This document shows, in pieces, positions 9,413-17,671 of a stretch of 64,000 bases of DNA. Under the pieces are notes generated by a model that was not told the DNA's origin, ran no database searches, and worked only from the letters and a program-made list of their open reading frames with translations. Every line of letters begins with the position of its first letter. Position 1 is the first letter of the stretch. Origin of the DNA: Blastocatellia bacterium (GTDB lineage: Bacteria; Acidobacteriota; Blastocatellia; UBA7656); NCBI GenBank assembly GCA_035275065.1, contig DATENM010000054.1:62001-126000 (forward strand), in the 5' to 3' direction. The translations under genes and the position numbers were made by a program.

Positions 9413-11941
9413 TTAGTTGTTGGTGGTCGGCGCTTCCGGTTGCGCCATCATCTCGATGGGCTCGCCGGGACGACGCGGACGGCGACGACGCGGCGTGCGC
9501 CGGGTCGGTCGCTTCTTGTCGTCTGAGACCGCCGGCGTCTCGTCGGTGATGACGCGCGGCGAGGCGCCCGCACCACACTTCTTCAAAGCATCAACCTGCG
9601 CCGCACTGCTGCCTTCAGGAATGATCCAGAACTCAACCCTGCGGTTGAGGTTCGGGTCACCCGATTCGTGCGGACAGGTATCGCCGAAGTTGCGCACGGT
9701 GATGCGTGCCGTGTCAACACCCTTCTCGTTGACCAGATAGTCGCGGGCGTTGTTGGCGCGCGTGAGCGAGATGCCGACGCGCTCTGACGTGTCGCGGTGA
9801 CCGTCAATCAACAGCGCGGCGCGCGGGTCTTGCTGTAAGCGCAGGGCGATCTCGTCAAGACACGCCTTGTGCTCGTTGTTGATGCGAGCCGAGTTGAACG
9901 GGAAGAAGATCGGCCCGCACGGCGAGATCGGCGGAATGATCTTATTGACGCCGCCGGTCACGGTCACGGTCGTCGAGCAACTGCCACCCGGACACGGCTG
10001 GTCGCAGCGCGTGCGCGAGGTGCCGACGTTGACCGACACGGTGATGGAGACGCTATTGGGCGTTCCTCCAGAACCCGCCATCGGGATATTGAGGCCGGTC
10101 GTGTCGAGCGTGACTTCGCTACCGGTCGTTGACGACAGCGTGCCGCCGCCGCTCACCGACCAGGTGAAGGTCGCGCCCTCAGCGCCCGTGGCGTTGGCGC
10201 GCAGCGTGATGCGGTCGCCTTCGTTAACGCTTGTCGGGGACGCCGTGATGTCGCAGGTGACTGTCGGACACGGCGGCTCGGTGATCTCGAAGCCGACCGT
10301 GCAGGTGGTCTGTCCGGTGGTGACACAATTGCTCGGGCAGTCAACCGCCGGAACGGTCGCCGTCACCGTCGTCGTCGCCGTGTAGCGACCGCACGGAATC
10401 CCGGTCGTCGCCACGTCAACCGACGCGCCCGTGCCGCTGACGGTCACAGGGCGGCCCGTCGCGTCTTTGACTTCCCAGCGATACTCGTAGGTCACCTTGT
10501 CGTTGGTGTAGCCCGGCGTCGTCGGCGTCGTCGTCAAGGTCAGCCGCTCGCCGCGATTCACCGTCGTCGCCGAAGGCGCCAGCACGCAGGTCGGCGCCGG
10601 CGGCGGCGGGCAAGGACGGCGTGAGCCGATGTTGAAGTAGGCGACAAAGCCGTTTTCGCCTTCCGAACCGAACGTCCGATCCACGGTGCTGAAGAGCGGG
10701 TTGATGATGAAGAACGGCGGCTGCACGAAGATCGTCTTCGACTGGAAGACCGGGATCGTCCGCTCGTCTTCGTTGTTCAGCAAACGGCGATAGCCGCCGC
10801 CGAACGAAATCCGCCCATCCTTGAAGAAGAAGCGCAGGCCGATGTTCATCTCCCACGGGTTGTTCTCGATCAGCCGCGGCGTGCTGCTGCCGACAAACAT
10901 GGTATGCAGGAGTTCGCCGACCAGCTCGACGTGTGAGCCCAGCCCGATGCCCGTGCCGACGTTGAACAACAACTTGTCGGGCAGGTCGAGGTACTTCACA
11001 TCGTGGTCGCGCGGGTCTGTGGTGTGAATGTAGCCGATGTTTTCGTAGAGCCGGAAGCGCTTGGCGCCCGACTCCTGACCGAAGGCCAGGAACGGCCCGA
11101 ATTCGTATTCGCCGCTCGTGCGGCCACGCGCCCGCGCGCTGTCGCTGCTGGAGATGGGAATCTTCAGGTAGCCGCCCAGCGCCATGCTGAACCAGTGCTT
11201 GTTGGCATCGATCAAGCTGACTTTGGTGCCGGCGAAAATATCACCGCTGCCGTTTGACGACTCACGCGGCCCGAAGACCGGGCGCCCGAGCGAATCAAAA
11301 CCCTGGAAGTCGACTTCGCCGAAGAATGGGAACTCAGGGCTGTAGCTCGGGTAGATGGTCGAAAACAGCGGGCCGAGGCCGCGCACCGCTTTGTTATTGG
11401 CGCCGCCCGGCGAGAAGACGCTCTGCGGGAAGTCAATCGGCGTACCGAAGCGCCCAAGCGCCGGAAGGATTCCGCCAACCAGCGAGCCGGTGCCGGGGAA
11501 GAAGGCCGCCGGGCCTTCCTTGCCGCCGACCGGCGGGCCGAATATGGTAAACGGATCGCCGAAGAAGTGCGCCGCGTTGTACTGGTAGCCGCTCAACAGG
11601 AACGGCTGGCGCGACGTGGTGTTCTGCCAGGTCACCCAATCGACCCAGACTTCCCAGCGGTTGGTTAAGCCAATCGTGAAGTTGAAAGGCACCTGATTGA
11701 CGTCGATATCGCCGGGATCGCGATCAAAGTTATTCCAGAAAAGAGCGAAGTTGAACTCGCCTTTGCACAGCGTGCGTGTCGAAAAGGTGTTGAACAACCC
11801 CGTGCCGCCGAGCACTGTAGGCGCTTTCTGCCGCTCGGCCAGATTGCCGTCATGATGATCCTGGGCCAGCGTCAGCGACGCCAGCGCGAGAAAAAGAACT
11901 GTGATCATGACAAGCATGCTAATCTGTCTAGCCGCTTTCAT
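9413..11941 (-). CDS. outer-membrane protein: barrel-like domain, PKD/Ig-like repeats and OmpA domain
   Basis: The start at 11941 (MKAARQISML) has AGGAGG seven bases upstream; the nine-residue longer frame lacks a ribosome site. It is an 842-residue paralogue of the gene at 5939. They share the segment after the signal peptide (LAERQ, TVLGGTGLFNTFSTRTL), the barrel-like region, two Ig/PKD-like domains opening CVLAPSATTV and CDITASPTSV, and an OmpA domain with IDGHRD and LTRANNARDYLV. It ends in a basic Arg/Pro-rich tail and lacks the AMIN domain. The likely role is structural outer-membrane anchoring to peptidoglycan. Tandem orientation suggests local duplication followed by gain or loss of the AMIN module. 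An intervening terminator implies separate transcripts. Confidence 0.88.
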   Translation of the reverse strand: MKAARQISMLVMITVLFLALASLTLAQDHHDGNLAERQKAPTVLGGTGLFNTFSTRTLCKGEFNFALFWNNFDRDPGDIDVNQVPFNFTIGLTNRWEVWVDWVTWQNTTSRQPFLLSGYQYNAAHFFGDPFTIFGPPVGGKEGPAAFFPGTGSLVGGILPALGRFGTPIDFPQSVFSPGGANNKAVRGLGPLFSTIYPSYSPEFPFFGEVDFQGFDSLGRPVFGPRESSNGSGDIFAGTKVSLIDANKHWFSMALGGYLKIPISSSDSARARGRTSGEYEFGPFLAFGQESGAKRFRLYENIGYIHTTDPRDHDVKYLDLPDKLLFNVGTGIGLGSHVELVGELLHTMFVGSSTPRLIENNPWEMNIGLRFFFKDGRISFGGGYRRLLNNEDERTIPVFQSKTIFVQPPFFIINPLFSTVDRTFGSEGENGFVAYFNIGSRRPCPPPPAPTCVLAPSATTVNRGERLTLTTTPTTPGYTNDKVTYEYRWEVKDATGRPVTVSGTGASVDVATTGIPCGRYTATTTVTATVPAVDCPSNCVTTGQTTCTVGFEITEPPCPTVTCDITASPTSVNEGDRITLRANATGAEGATFTWSVSGGGTLSSTTGSEVTLDTTGLNIPMAGSGGTPNSVSITVSVNVGTSRTRCDQPCPGGSCSTTVTVTGGVNKIIPPISPCGPIFFPFNSARINNEHKACLDEIALRLQQDPRAALLIDGHRDTSERVGISLTRANNARDYLVNEKGVDTARITVRNFGDTCPHESGDPNLNRRVEFWIIPEGSSAAQVDALKKCGAGASPRVITDETPAVSDDKKRPTRRTPRRRRPRRPGEPIEMMAQPEAPTTNN

Positions 11942-12323
11942 TGTTTGCCTCCTGAAGTATTCATCCACGGAATGCGGTTCGAAATTTGGATCGCCTCCAA
12001 AACTACGGGAGATGATGTTGCCCCCCTAATTGAAGCCTCGGGGATTAGGATGAAGATACGAAATGTGAGCGTCCATTTGCGGCCTTTCCTGCGAGGCCGT
12101 CAAACTCGTGAGCGTACAATTTAGCAAATACCAGCTTGGGTACTTATCTATTGCACCTATATCTATACTCGCAAACTGCCTGCCGGTCAACACAAAATTA
12201 TGTTTTTCCTGGCCGTCTTGCGGGCTACAAGCCGCTGCGGGTTGGGTGTCGGGTGTCGGGTGTTAGGGCTGGAGAAATCAGCATTGCAACCCCCGACACC
12301 TGACACCCGGCACCCAATACCCA
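11942..12323. other. intergenic region between the OmpA-type and gdh genes
   Basis: About 380 bases with an AT-rich part (12110-12200) that should hold the promoter of the minus-strand OmpA-type gene. No convincing -35/-10 pair could be fixed. The distal part is the heptamer hairpin at 12242-12317 (separate entry). No gene is supported. Confidence 0.5.
12242..12317. repeat. heptamer-repeat hairpin A (STRR-like) just past gdh
   Basis: The left arm is a run of GGGTGTC heptamers. The right arm is the near inverse (GACACCT, GACACCC, GGCACCC). Together they form a long imperfect stem with a loop of about 26 bases. It begins seven bases beyond the gdh stop codon and could act as a terminator or transcript-end structure. 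Three similar hairpins of different sequence occur at 15215, 17536 and 30799. Confidence 0.75.
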
Positions 12324-13604
12324 TCAGGCGTAAATGCCGCGCAGCCGGGTGTCGTAGGCGACCCGGTCAATGGCCAGCATATAAGCCGCCAGCCGTGTAT
12401 TCACTTGATACTTTTCGGCGATCCGCACGACGTCGTTGAAGCTCGCCACCATAATTTCGAGCAAGCGGTCATTGACCGTCTGCTCGTTCCAGAAGTAGCC
12501 CATGCGATCCTGCACCCACTCGAAATAGCTCACCGTGACGCCGCCGGCGTTGGCCAAAATATCGGGGATGACGAAGATGTTCTGGGCGGCGACGATCTCA
12601 TCGGCGGCGGCCGTCGTCGGGCCGTTGGCGCCTTCGGCCAGGATGCGGCATTTGATGCGGTCGGCGTTCTGCGCCGTGATGACGTTTTCGGTCGCCGCCG
12701 GCATCAAAATCTCGCACTCGCGTTCGAGCAGCTCGGCGTTGCCGAGGTGTTCGGCCTCGCGGTAATCCTCGACCGTCTTGTTCTCCTTGAGATATTTGAG
12801 GACGCCCGGCACGTCGAGCCCCTGCGGGTTGTAGAGCGCCCCGGTGATGTCGCCAATGCCGATGACTTTATAGCCTTCCTGGTGCATCAGCAGCGCCGCG
12901 GTGCCGCCGACGTTGCCCGCTCCCTGAATGATGACCCGCGTATCGGCATAGGCGAGGCTGAATTTCTTGCAGGCTTCGTTACAGACGAAGAGCAAGCCGC
13001 GACCCGTCGCCTCGCGCCGCCCGCGCGAGCCCCCCAGCTCGACCGGTTTGCCGGTGACCACCGCCGTCACCGTGTGCCGCACGTGCATGGAATAGGTGTC
13101 CATGATCCATGCCATGGTCTGTTCGTTGGTGTTCATGTCGGGCGCCGGCACGTCGCGCTCCGGCCCGATGAAGTCCATGAGGTCCGAGGCGTAGCGGCGC
13201 GTCATGCGCTCAAGCTCGCCGGGGCTCATCTCGCGCGGGTCGCAGATGATGCCGCCTTTGGCGCCGCCGAAGGGGATGTTGACGACCGCGCACTTCCAGG
13301 TCATCCATGCCGCCAGCGCCCGCACTTCGTCAAGCGACACGTCGGGCGAGTAGCGGATGCCGCCTTTGGCCGGGCCGCGCGCGAAGTTGTGCTGCACGCG
13401 GTAGCCGGTGAAGACCTGATAGTTGCCATCGTCCATCAGCACCGGAATGTGCAGGGTGATCTCGCGCGACGGCCAGCGCAGGATCGTGTAGATGTTGGGA
13501 TCGAGGTCGAGGCGATGGGCGGCTTCGTCAAAGCGCTCCATCATGGATTCGAAGGGATTATCTTCTTTGAACTCTCTGGCGTCGTCTACGAAAGGGCTTG
13601 GCAT
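12324..13604 (-). CDS. gdhA: glutamate dehydrogenase (Glu/Leu/Phe/Val dehydrogenase family)
   Basis: Interconverts glutamate with 2-oxoglutarate and ammonia in the cytosol. The start is set at 13604 (MPSPFVDD): GGAGG lies six bases upstream, but directly abuts the alternative ATG at 13610. This gives 426 residues, normal for the hexameric small type. The substrate site includes GPAKGGIRY (Lys80), Lys104 and the family signature IPFGGAKGG with the catalytic Lys at 116. The Rossmann motif is GAGNVGG (228-234). Cofactor choice (NAD or NADP) cannot be fixed. It is a single-gene unit with its own promoter at 13696-13724, and a heptamer hairpin follows the stop. Confidence 0.95.
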   Translation of the reverse strand: MPSPFVDDAREFKEDNPFESMMERFDEAAHRLDLDPNIYTILRWPSREITLHIPVLMDDGNYQVFTGYRVQHNFARGPAKGGIRYSPDVSLDEVRALAAWMTWKCAVVNIPFGGAKGGIICDPREMSPGELERMTRRYASDLMDFIGPERDVPAPDMNTNEQTMAWIMDTYSMHVRHTVTAVVTGKPVELGGSRGRREATGRGLLFVCNEACKKFSLAYADTRVIIQGAGNVGGTAALLMHQEGYKVIGIGDITGALYNPQGLDVPGVLKYLKENKTVEDYREAEHLGNAELLERECEILMPAATENVITAQNADRIKCRILAEGANGPTTAAADEIVAAQNIFVIPDILANAGGVTVSYFEWVQDRMGYFWNEQTVNDRLLEIMVASFNDVVRIAEKYQVNTRLAAYMLAIDRVAYDTRLRGIYA

Positions 13605-13695
13605 CGACATCCTCCGGTGTGGCGTTTCAATTTGGCGTGCAGACGGAATGCACTTGGCTGCCGACTCAACAAGGCGAACCATTCACTGATAGGCG

Positions 13696-13724
13696 ATTAT
13701 AGCCAACCGCGGCGGCGGTGGCAA
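13696..13724 (-). promoter_or_regulatory. sigma-70-type promoter of gdh
   Basis: On the minus strand TTGCCA (13719-13724) is separated by exactly 17 bases from a consensus TATAAT (13696-13701). The predicted start is near 13689, giving a leader of about 85 bases before the ATG at 13604. This is one of the best-formed housekeeping promoters in the window. Confidence 0.8.
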
Positions 13725-13742
13725 CGAAGCGGGGTCTATTCA

Positions 13743-13765
13743 CAGGGTCTATTCATTCTCGGAAA
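13743..13765 (+). repeat. left inverted repeat of a 0.9 kb cassette
   Basis: These 23 bases are the reverse complement of 14631-14653 with a single mismatch. The core GGTCTATTCA also occurs at 13733-13742 (direct) and 13842-13851 (inverted). No flanking target-site duplication was recognised. Confidence 0.7.
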
Positions 13766-13912
13766 TCAAATGAGAGCCCTAACGGCGGCTTAATAAGTTA
13801 CAAGCTAGCAGCGATTCCGCTTTGGGCCGTTTCGCCGAAAATGAATAGACCTTAAGCTTTTCATCTGTCTATTTACTTTTATTACATCTCAGTAGTACTC
13901 TTTTACGCCTCA

Positions 13913-13929
13913 ACAGTATCTCTTACTGT
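13913..13929. promoter_or_regulatory. possible operator palindrome before the secreted protein gene
   Basis: ACAGTA and TACTGT form perfect 6-bp inverted half-sites around TCTCT, 35 bases upstream of the start at 13964, where a repressor or activator could act. Support is the symmetry and position only. Confidence 0.35.
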
Positions 13930-13963
13930 AATCGACTCAGAAAACAACTTCATTGGAGGAAAT

Positions 13964-14506
13964 ATGAGAATCAAATCCTTTGCGAGAATCCGACCCTTCG
14001 TCGCGGCCACAATCGTGTGCGCTGCGCTACTGGCCTTGTCCGCTATCCCGCTCCGCAGCAACCCCGTTGTACCGACTGCCGAGGCGGGATGCCGCCGGTT
14101 GGTTTATAACGGCTCGCCGGGCAACCGCGCGATCTGGTGGCTGCCGGCGTACAACATGGTCGAGATCACGGTTCAGAACAACTCGTCCGGGCAGATCGTC
14201 TTCAACTCGTCGGGCACATGCGGCGCCGACGGCTCGTACTTTCTGAGCCTGTCAGGCGGTTCCGTTGGGGGCGTCGGCCTCAGCGGCCAGGACCCGTACG
14301 CCTACTTCACCTCGTCGCCGGGCGCGAGCGTCAGCGTCGGCATCATGTACCTGTACTCGTTCTACAACTTCGACTACACGTGCAGTTGCTTCGTGTACAA
14401 CAGCCAGGATAAGAGCCCGGAGTGCCTGACATTCACGGTCCCCAATGTCTCGAGCGGTGACCCGATCCTAATCGAAGACTACTCCGAGGACTTTTGCGGC
14501 TACTGA
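13964..14506 (+). CDS. small secreted Cys-containing protein, family not recognised
   Basis: 180 residues, ATG with GGAGGA three bases upstream. A long signal peptide (hydrophobic 12-28) probably ends at TAEA before GCRRLVYN (residue 42). The mature part is rich in Gly, Ser, Tyr and aromatic residues, looks beta-stranded, and has six or so cysteines (CRRL, GTCG, YTCSC, ECL, FCGY) that could form disulfides outside the cytoplasm. I do not recognise the family. The gene is isolated, has a hairpin after it, and lies between the inverted repeats at 13743 and 14631, so it may be cargo of a small mobile cassette. Confidence 0.75.
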   Translation: MRIKSFARIRPFVAATIVCAALLALSAIPLRSNPVVPTAEAGCRRLVYNGSPGNRAIWWLPAYNMVEITVQNNSSGQIVFNSSGTCGADGSYFLSLSGGSVGGVGLSGQDPYAYFTSSPGASVSVGIMYLYSFYNFDYTCSCFVYNSQDKSPECLTFTVPNVSSGDPILIEDYSEDFCGY

Positions 14507-14571
14507 CGCTGCCGGGCCGCGGTAGCCGCGGCGGCCTGATTCCTCCCCATCCTTTTCCCTTTTGGTGCTCA

Positions 14572-14625
14572 GGGCGTTCCGCCTTAGAATTTGGTGTAGC
14601 AACCTCATTCTATAAGGGAACGCCT
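14572..14625 (+). terminator. imperfect hairpin after the small secreted protein gene
   Basis: GGCGTTCC (14573-14580) pairs with GGAACGCC (14617-14624), and AGAAT (14586-14590) with ATTCT (14607-14611), leaving a small bulge and a 16-base loop. The following CTTCCTTTC is only moderately T-rich. It is a probable terminator for the gene ending at 14506. Confidence 0.5.
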
Positions 14626-14630
14626 CTTCC

Positions 14631-14653
14631 TTTCAGAGAATGAATAGACCCTG
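14631..14653 (-). repeat. right inverted repeat of the 0.9 kb cassette
   Basis: Reverse complement matches 13743-13765 at 22 of 23 positions. The pair encloses 911 bases with one secreted-protein gene and no transposase. Confidence 0.7.
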
Positions 14654-14768
14654 AGCAACGAAACGGTGGGCGGTTGCGCAAAGCGCCGCCACGCCATACA
14701 ATTTTCATTTACATTGCGGTTCGGGACGGGCCGGGTGTTCGACAGAGATTAGTGAGGAGGATCTTTCC

Positions 14769-15212
14769 ATGAAATTCAGCAAGCCTATCAACCGCGAGGT
14801 TGACATTGACGGCCAGAACTTCATCGTCTCTTTCGACGACAACGGCATCGAGTTCCGCTTGAAAGGCAAACGCAAGACGGCGCGCGTCGCCTGGCCGCAG
14901 GTCTTAGACAGCGCCCGCGGCGAAGACGGCTCTGACGCCCGCTCAGTGCTCGGACTCGGCGCATCAAGCTCTGCTTCACACTCCCAGCAAAAGCCGGCGC
15001 AGACCGCCCAGAACGAAGACGCGCTCGCCAGCACCCTCAATCCGCCGACGCCACAATCACAACCCGACGGCAGCGCCCAGGCCCCCCCTTCGACGGCGGC
15101 CTCTTCGTCAGGCTCGTCCTCTCCAGACTCGTCGTCGAGTGGCGACACGGACGAGGGCAACGGCGAGCAAGGCCGCGCCGTCACTGCCAACAACATCGGA
15201 CAAGAGTCATAG
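14769..15212 (+). CDS. small protein with a conserved-looking N-terminus and low-complexity tail, unknown
   Basis: 147 residues, start backed by GAGGAGG about nine bases upstream. Residues 1-55 look folded, with alternating charged and hydrophobic strands (EVDIDGQNFIVSFDDNGIEF) and a basic stretch (RLKGKRKTARVAW). Residues 70-147 are a Ser/Gln/Pro/Asp-rich disordered tail. No signal peptide or membrane segment, so cytoplasmic. I do not recognise the family. It is followed almost at once by the octamer hairpin at 15215, which probably forms the end of its transcript. Confidence 0.7.
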   Translation: MKFSKPINREVDIDGQNFIVSFDDNGIEFRLKGKRKTARVAWPQVLDSARGEDGSDARSVLGLGASSSASHSQQKPAQTAQNEDALASTLNPPTPQSQPDGSAQAPPSTAASSSGSSSPDSSSSGDTDEGNGEQGRAVTANNIGQES

Positions 15213-15214
15213 TC

Positions 15215-15368
15215 TGCGACACGGCGACGCGGAGAGGGAAGAAAACGACGCGGCGACGCGGCGACACGGCGAGGGAACGACATCACTCCCTATCGCCGGG
15301 TTTCTCTTCCCCGCGTCGCCGCGTCGCCGTGTCACCGTGTCGCCATTCCGCGTCGCTCTTCCCTCGCT
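15215..15368. repeat. octamer-repeat hairpin B between two genes
   Basis: The left arm repeats GCGACGCG/GCGACACG units. The right arm repeats the inverse CGCGTCGC/CGTGTCGC units after about 30 bases. The arms can form a stem of more than 40 bp with interruptions. Architecture matches hairpins A, C and D although the unit sequence is different. Confidence 0.75.
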
Positions 15369-15471
15369 CCTGACGTTGTGATATAAGCCTTGCGCTGTTG
15401 GGGGAGTCGCCGCAAACCCATTCAATCACCATCAGCCGCGCGACGCGGACAACTGGCGGAGCTATGACTGC

Positions 15472-16935
15472 ATGAAACTGCCGAAAATTTCGCTCACCTG
15501 GAAGATCTTCATTGGCCTGATCCTCGGCATCGCCCTCGGCTATTTCAGCAAAGAGTGGGGCGCTGCCGTGCGACCGCTGTCGCTGCTGTTCTTAAACCTG
15601 ATCAAATCGATCATCGCGCCGCTGATCTTCTCGACGCTGGTGATCGGCATCGCCGGCACCGGCGACATCAAACAGGTCGGGCGCATCGGCGTCAAATCGC
15701 TGCTCTATTTTGAGATCGTCACGACCTTCGCGCTCTTCATCGGCCTGGGCGCTGTCAACCTGACGCGCCCCGGCGAAGGCGTCTCGCTGGCCGGCGTCCA
15801 CCGCGAGGAGAATAAAGCGGTGCTGGCCGAGCGCGCTCGCAGCTTTGCCCAGGAAGCCAGCGACGCGGCGCAGCGCGCCGGTATCGCCGCCGCCTCGGCA
15901 CAAGCCAATCCGCAAGCCGCCACGCAAGCGGCGGCCGAAGCGGCGACCGCCGCCCAGCGCGCCGGCGACGCGGCGCAGGCCGCCGCCAGCGGCTTGACTG
16001 CGCCCGACCCGCCCGCCAAGCCGCAGAGCTTCGGCGACATCATCTCGCACCTCGCGCCGGCTTCGATCATTCGAGCAATGGCCGACGGTGACGTGCTGCA
16101 AATCGTTATCTTCTCGGTGCTGTTCGCGCTGGCGGTGACCAGCATCGGCGAAAAGGCCCAGGCGGTCGTCCACTGGTGCGAATCGCTCGCTGACATCATG
16201 TTTCGCTTTACCGAATACGTCATGAAGTTCGCGCCCATCGGCGTCGGCGCGGCCATGGCCAACACCGTCAGTCACAGCGGCATCGAGGTGCTGAAGAATC
16301 TCGGTATGCTGGTTGGCACGCTCTATGGCGCACTGGTTGTCTTCCTGCTGCTGGTGCTGCTGCCTGTAGGCTTGATCTTCAAGGTGCCGCTCAGAGACTT
16401 CTTCCGCGCCGTCCGCGAGCCGGCGACGATTGCCTTCGCGACCACCTCATCGGAATCGGCCTTGCCGCGCGCGATGGAGAACATGCAGCGGCTCGGCGTG
16501 CCGCGCCGCATCGTCGGATTCGTGCTGCCGACCGGTTACAGCTTCAACCTCGACGGCACGACCCTCTACCTGTCGCTGGCTTCGATCTTTGTGGCGCAGG
16601 CGGCAGGCGTGCATTTGAGCTGGTGGCAACAGCTCACGATGCTATTGACCCTGATGCTGACTTCGAAAGGCGTGGCCGGGGTGCCGCGCGCGTCGCTGGT
16701 CATCCTGCTCGGCACCTTGAACTCGTTCAACCTGCCGGCCGAAGGCGTTATCATCATCCTCGGCGTGGATGAATTGATGGACATGGCGCGCACCGCGGTC
16801 AACGTCGTTGGCAACTGCATGGCAACCGTGGTGATTGCGCGTTGGGAAGGCGCGTTCCGCAATCAGGAATGGAAAGCTGAAGAGCGCGAGCTTGAGGCCG
16901 TCACCGGCCAGCAGGCTCTGGTTTCGGAGGCTTGA
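15472..16935 (+). CDS. dicarboxylate/amino acid:cation symporter (DAACS family) with Ala-rich insertion
   Basis: Inner-membrane Na+- or H+-coupled importer of C4-dicarboxylates or acidic amino acids, 487 residues against the usual 410-440. The hairpin motif TTSSESALPRAMENM and the cation-site motif SFNLDGTTLY are present, as in GltP/DctA/GltPh. The excess length is an insertion at about residues 112-185, Ala/Gln-rich with AAQRAG twice, predicted helical, between an early membrane segment and LAPASIIRAMADGDVLQ. The start ATG (15472) overlaps the stop of a three-codon upstream frame (ATGACTGCATGA), and GGAG lies about 12 bases away. Transport function is confident; the substrate is not. Confidence 0.93.
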   Translation: MKLPKISLTWKIFIGLILGIALGYFSKEWGAAVRPLSLLFLNLIKSIIAPLIFSTLVIGIAGTGDIKQVGRIGVKSLLYFEIVTTFALFIGLGAVNLTRPGEGVSLAGVHREENKAVLAERARSFAQEASDAAQRAGIAAASAQANPQAATQAAAEAATAAQRAGDAAQAAASGLTAPDPPAKPQSFGDIISHLAPASIIRAMADGDVLQIVIFSVLFALAVTSIGEKAQAVVHWCESLADIMFRFTEYVMKFAPIGVGAAMANTVSHSGIEVLKNLGMLVGTLYGALVVFLLLVLLPVGLIFKVPLRDFFRAVREPATIAFATTSSESALPRAMENMQRLGVPRRIVGFVLPTGYSFNLDGTTLYLSLASIFVAQAAGVHLSWWQQLTMLLTLMLTSKGVAGVPRASLVILLGTLNSFNLPAEGVIIILGVDELMDMARTAVNVVGNCMATVVIARWEGAFRNQEWKAEERELEAVTGQQALVSEA

Positions 16936-17039
16936 TCCGCAGAGACGTTTTCAAAGCATATCAGGCTACAAACACCGCAAGCGCACAAAGGCCGCCACCA
17001 GTCCGCCTCTGTGCGCTTCGTGTTTGATCGCCCGTCGGA

Positions 17040-17396
17040 CTACCGGGTTTCGCGCGTGCGGCGGCGGGTCTCGTGCATCCCATTGCCATAGTTGCGCCCG
17101 CTCCAGGTGACGCCGGGCATCACCCGTCCCGTGACGCCAACGTAAGTGTCTTTGCTCGGCACCCCATACTTCTCAGTCGCCACCCAAAGCGTGCCTGTGC
17201 CATCGTCGATCTCGTAGACGCCCTGCCCGAGTGCCCCATACGAACGCACGACCTTTCCGGCGACGGTCACTTCTTTGTTGTAGTAGCGACCGGGATCGTT
17301 TTGAATATCGCCGATGCGTATACGCTCGGGACAGCCGGTCAGTGCCAGCGACAGCAGCGCAATGGAGACGCCCAGCAGCATGCTCGTTTTTCTCAT
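17040..17396 (-). CDS. small lipoprotein with OB-fold-like domain
   Basis: 118 residues with a lipobox LALTGC (Cys22), so lipid-anchored in the envelope. The mature part (GDIQNDPGRYYNKEVTVAGKVV ... YEIDDGTGTLWV) has the strand pattern of nucleic-acid-binding-type OB folds, which in secreted proteins usually bind peptides, sugars or metals rather than DNA. GGAGG lies nine bases before ATG. The extreme C-terminus is Arg-rich. Precise function is unknown. Confidence 0.8.
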   Translation of the reverse strand: MRKTSMLLGVSIALLSLALTGCPERIRIGDIQNDPGRYYNKEVTVAGKVVRSYGALGQGVYEIDDGTGTLWVATEKYGVPSKDTYVGVTGRVMPGVTWSGRNYGNGMHETRRRTRETR

Positions 17397-17535
17397 TTGC
17401 GTTGTCCTCCGAACCGATGCGAAATGGATTTTGGTAGGGCGAACTGGACGCGAGCCGCACGAACCATAACAGCCGAACGTCCGGCCCTACCATCGGTTTG
17501 ACTCCCCAAGCGCCGGAAAAGATGCCTGCGAATTG

Positions 17536-17641
17536 GGTGATAGGCGTCAGGGGTTGGGTGTTGGGGCTTGGACCAACGTTTAAGACGCTGCCACATCTGC
17601 GCTCTGCCGCCCGACACCCAGCCCCTGACACTTATCACCTA
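17536..17641. repeat. tandem-repeat hairpin C upstream of the CinA-type gene
   Basis: The left arm (17536-17567) and the reverse complement of the right arm (17610-17641) match at most of 31 positions around the shared core GTCAGGGG-TGGGTGT. The loop is about 42 bases. It ends about 20 bases before the TATAAT of the next gene, so it may separate that gene from the upstream region. Confidence 0.7.
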
Positions 17642-17659
17642 TCCCCCCATCACCCATTG

Positions 17660-17665
17660 TATAAT
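17660..17665 (+). promoter_or_regulatory. consensus -10 giving a probably leaderless mRNA
   Basis: TATAAT ends six bases before the GTG at 17672, so transcription would begin at or within a base or two of the start codon. No Shine-Dalgarno sequence fits between. No good -35 is seen at 16-18 bases. Confidence 0.6.
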
Positions 17666-17671
17666 CGCCGC

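Larger units (their letters stand above)
13605..13963. other. divergent spacer between gdh and the small secreted protein gene
   Basis: About 360 bases hold the gdh promoter (13696-13724), three copies of the decamer GGTCTATTCA (two direct, one inverted), the left terminal inverted repeat at 13743, and a palindrome at 13913-13929. No open frame has support. Confidence 0.6.

Noticed and set aside
12405..13793. Open frame of 462 codons antisense to gdh
   Set aside because: It runs through the gdh promoter, and gdh has all catalytic motifs.
17498..17671. 58-residue N-terminal extension of the CinA-type protein
   Set aside because: It would translate through hairpin C and a -10 sequence. Family similarity begins right at the GTG at 17672.
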